A DNA stretch of 21,917 nt, from NCBI GenBank assembly GCA_964562985.1, contig CAZLWE010000056.1:1-21917 (forward strand), in the 5' to 3' direction. This DNA comes from SHLQ01 sp964562985 (GTDB lineage: Bacteria; Actinomycetota; Acidimicrobiia; Acidimicrobiales; SHLQ01). This document shows, in pieces, positions 21,205-21,917 of this stretch. Position 1 is the stretch's first letter, and the number at the start of each line of letters is the position of its first letter. A program made the position numbers and the translations under genes. The notes under the pieces are model-generated. The model saw nothing but the letters and a program-made list of their open reading frames with translations. It was not told the DNA's origin and searched no databases.

Positions 21205-21917
21205 ATGCACATTCCACTTGTTGAACAGATCGCTTCCCTTGGCGTTGAGCTCAACGCCAACCAATACAAGGTCGTTCGCCTCTCCGCGGCTTATGACACC
21301 ACTCTCGAATGGTTCCATGAAGGATTCAAGACCCCGGCGGTGGCAATTGCTCGGGCGCTCGACATCCATGATTCAACCGCACGGGAGTGGATACGGGTCG
21401 GTCACGCCCTCGACGAACTTCCACTCATCCATGAGGCATTCGCTGCGAACGCGTTGTCGTATGCGAAGACACGCATTCTCACTCGGTGGGCCGATGGCGA
21501 GAACGAGGCGGACCTTCTTGGGCTTGCGCATGACCGCACCGCCAACCGGCTTACGACCGCGATAGCTAGCTATCTTGCCGGCGATGAAACCGACGACGAG
21601 CGCGATCAGCGTCAACACGAGAACCGAAGCGTGACGGTCTACACCGACTCTGAGGGCATGGTCATCATTCGTGCCGCGTTGCCAGCCAATATCGGTAAGC
21701 CGGTCGCTGAAGCGTTGAACACAGTCATCAAGCGGGTGGCCGCAACCCCATGCGACCCAGCGGTCGAAGAGTTAGCGAGCGATGCGTCGGATGCGTCCGC
21801 GGACGCACCTACTGATCCGACAATGGGCGAACAGATTCGACAGCTGAAGCAGCAATGGCAAACAGGAGATGATGATGGTTCGTTTATGCCGTCTCTTGCG
21901 CAGCAACGAGCCGATGC
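21205..21917 (+). CDS. DUF222 domain protein, probably an HNH endonuclease (truncated by window end)
   Basis: The frame is open from ATG 21205 to the edge, 237 residues, so the C-terminus is missing. The DUF222 pattern is clear: AYDTTLEWFHEGFKTPAVAI, then STAREWIRVGHALDELPLIH (near 62-81) and FAANALSYAKTRILTRWADG (near 84-103). Actinobacterial proteins with this N-terminal domain usually end in an HNH nuclease domain and occur in multiple copies per genome, some inside REP13E12-like repeats. The HNH part would lie beyond the window, so nuclease activity is inferred. AGGA at 7 bases supports the start. A 30-residue acidic, Asp/Ala-rich linker begins near residue 190. Confidence 0.85.
   Translation, partial: MHIPLVEQIASLGVELNANQYKVVRLSAAYDTTLEWFHEGFKTPAVAIARALDIHDSTAREWIRVGHALDELPLIHEAFAANALSYAKTRILTRWADGENEADLLGLAHDRTANRLTTAIASYLAGDETDDERDQRQHENRSVTVYTDSEGMVIIRAALPANIGKPVAEALNTVIKRVAATPCDPAVEELASDASDASADAPTDPTMGEQIRQLKQQWQTGDDDGSFMPSLAQQRAD

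Noticed and set aside
1..21917. CRISPR arrays, rRNA, tRNA genes, insertion sequences
   Set aside because: No regularly spaced repeats, no RNA gene signatures, and no transposase or terminal inverted repeats were seen on either strand.

Overview
The window reads as chromosomal DNA from a high-GC actinobacterium, most plausibly a free-living or marine member of the Acidimicrobiia. Three things support this: a family A DNA polymerase of the type found in actinobacteria (degenerate exonuclease half, motif A reading RADLGQIEPR), a DUF222/HNH-type protein at the right edge, and frequent GTG/TTG starts with leaderless-looking promoters. The taxon is inferred; no rRNA or tRNA gene is present.

Left part (1 to about 8,730): an accessory region with mixed base composition. 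It starts with a secreted trypsin-fold serine protease and a putative lipoprotein, then a small coiled-coil protein. A type IV AbiE-like toxin-antitoxin locus follows on the minus strand. Its antitoxin gene is intact and has a 17-bp inverted-repeat operator. Its toxin gene carries two compensating frameshifts, and a short truncated ORF lies downstream. Next come a small hypothetical gene with a strong Shine-Dalgarno sequence, an ADP-ribosylglycohydrolase, and a second two-gene unit that pairs an excisionase-like HTH protein with a nucleotidyltransferase-fold protein. A SEC-C zinc-motif protein and a conserved hypothetical protein complete this defence/toxin-antitoxin-like neighbourhood.

Central part (8,850 to 18,422): a coherent metabolic locus. 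A TetR regulator and an M24 creatinase/DddP-like enzyme read leftward. Nine genes read rightward from the shared regulatory region: a PhyH-type 2-oxoglutarate/Fe(II) oxygenase, a beta-hydroxyacid dehydrogenase, a class II aldolase, an enolase-superfamily enzyme, the two subunits of aconitase X, an Asp/Glu racemase-fold protein, a sulfotransferase and an SDR dehydrogenase. Most junctions overlap by 1 to 4 bases, so the genes are almost certainly one operon. A pair of ACGAACGT-containing repeats between tetR and the first oxygenase gene is the probable TetR operator. The gene set looks catabolic (hydroxylation, dehydration, aldol cleavage, oxidation). It does not match a pathway I can name, and no transporter is present in the window.

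Right part (18,439 to 21,917): the family A polymerase converges on the operon end. Divergent from the polymerase is a second PhyH-type oxygenase, a paralogue of the first operon gene. The window ends inside a DUF222 protein preceded by a perfect 9-bp hairpin.
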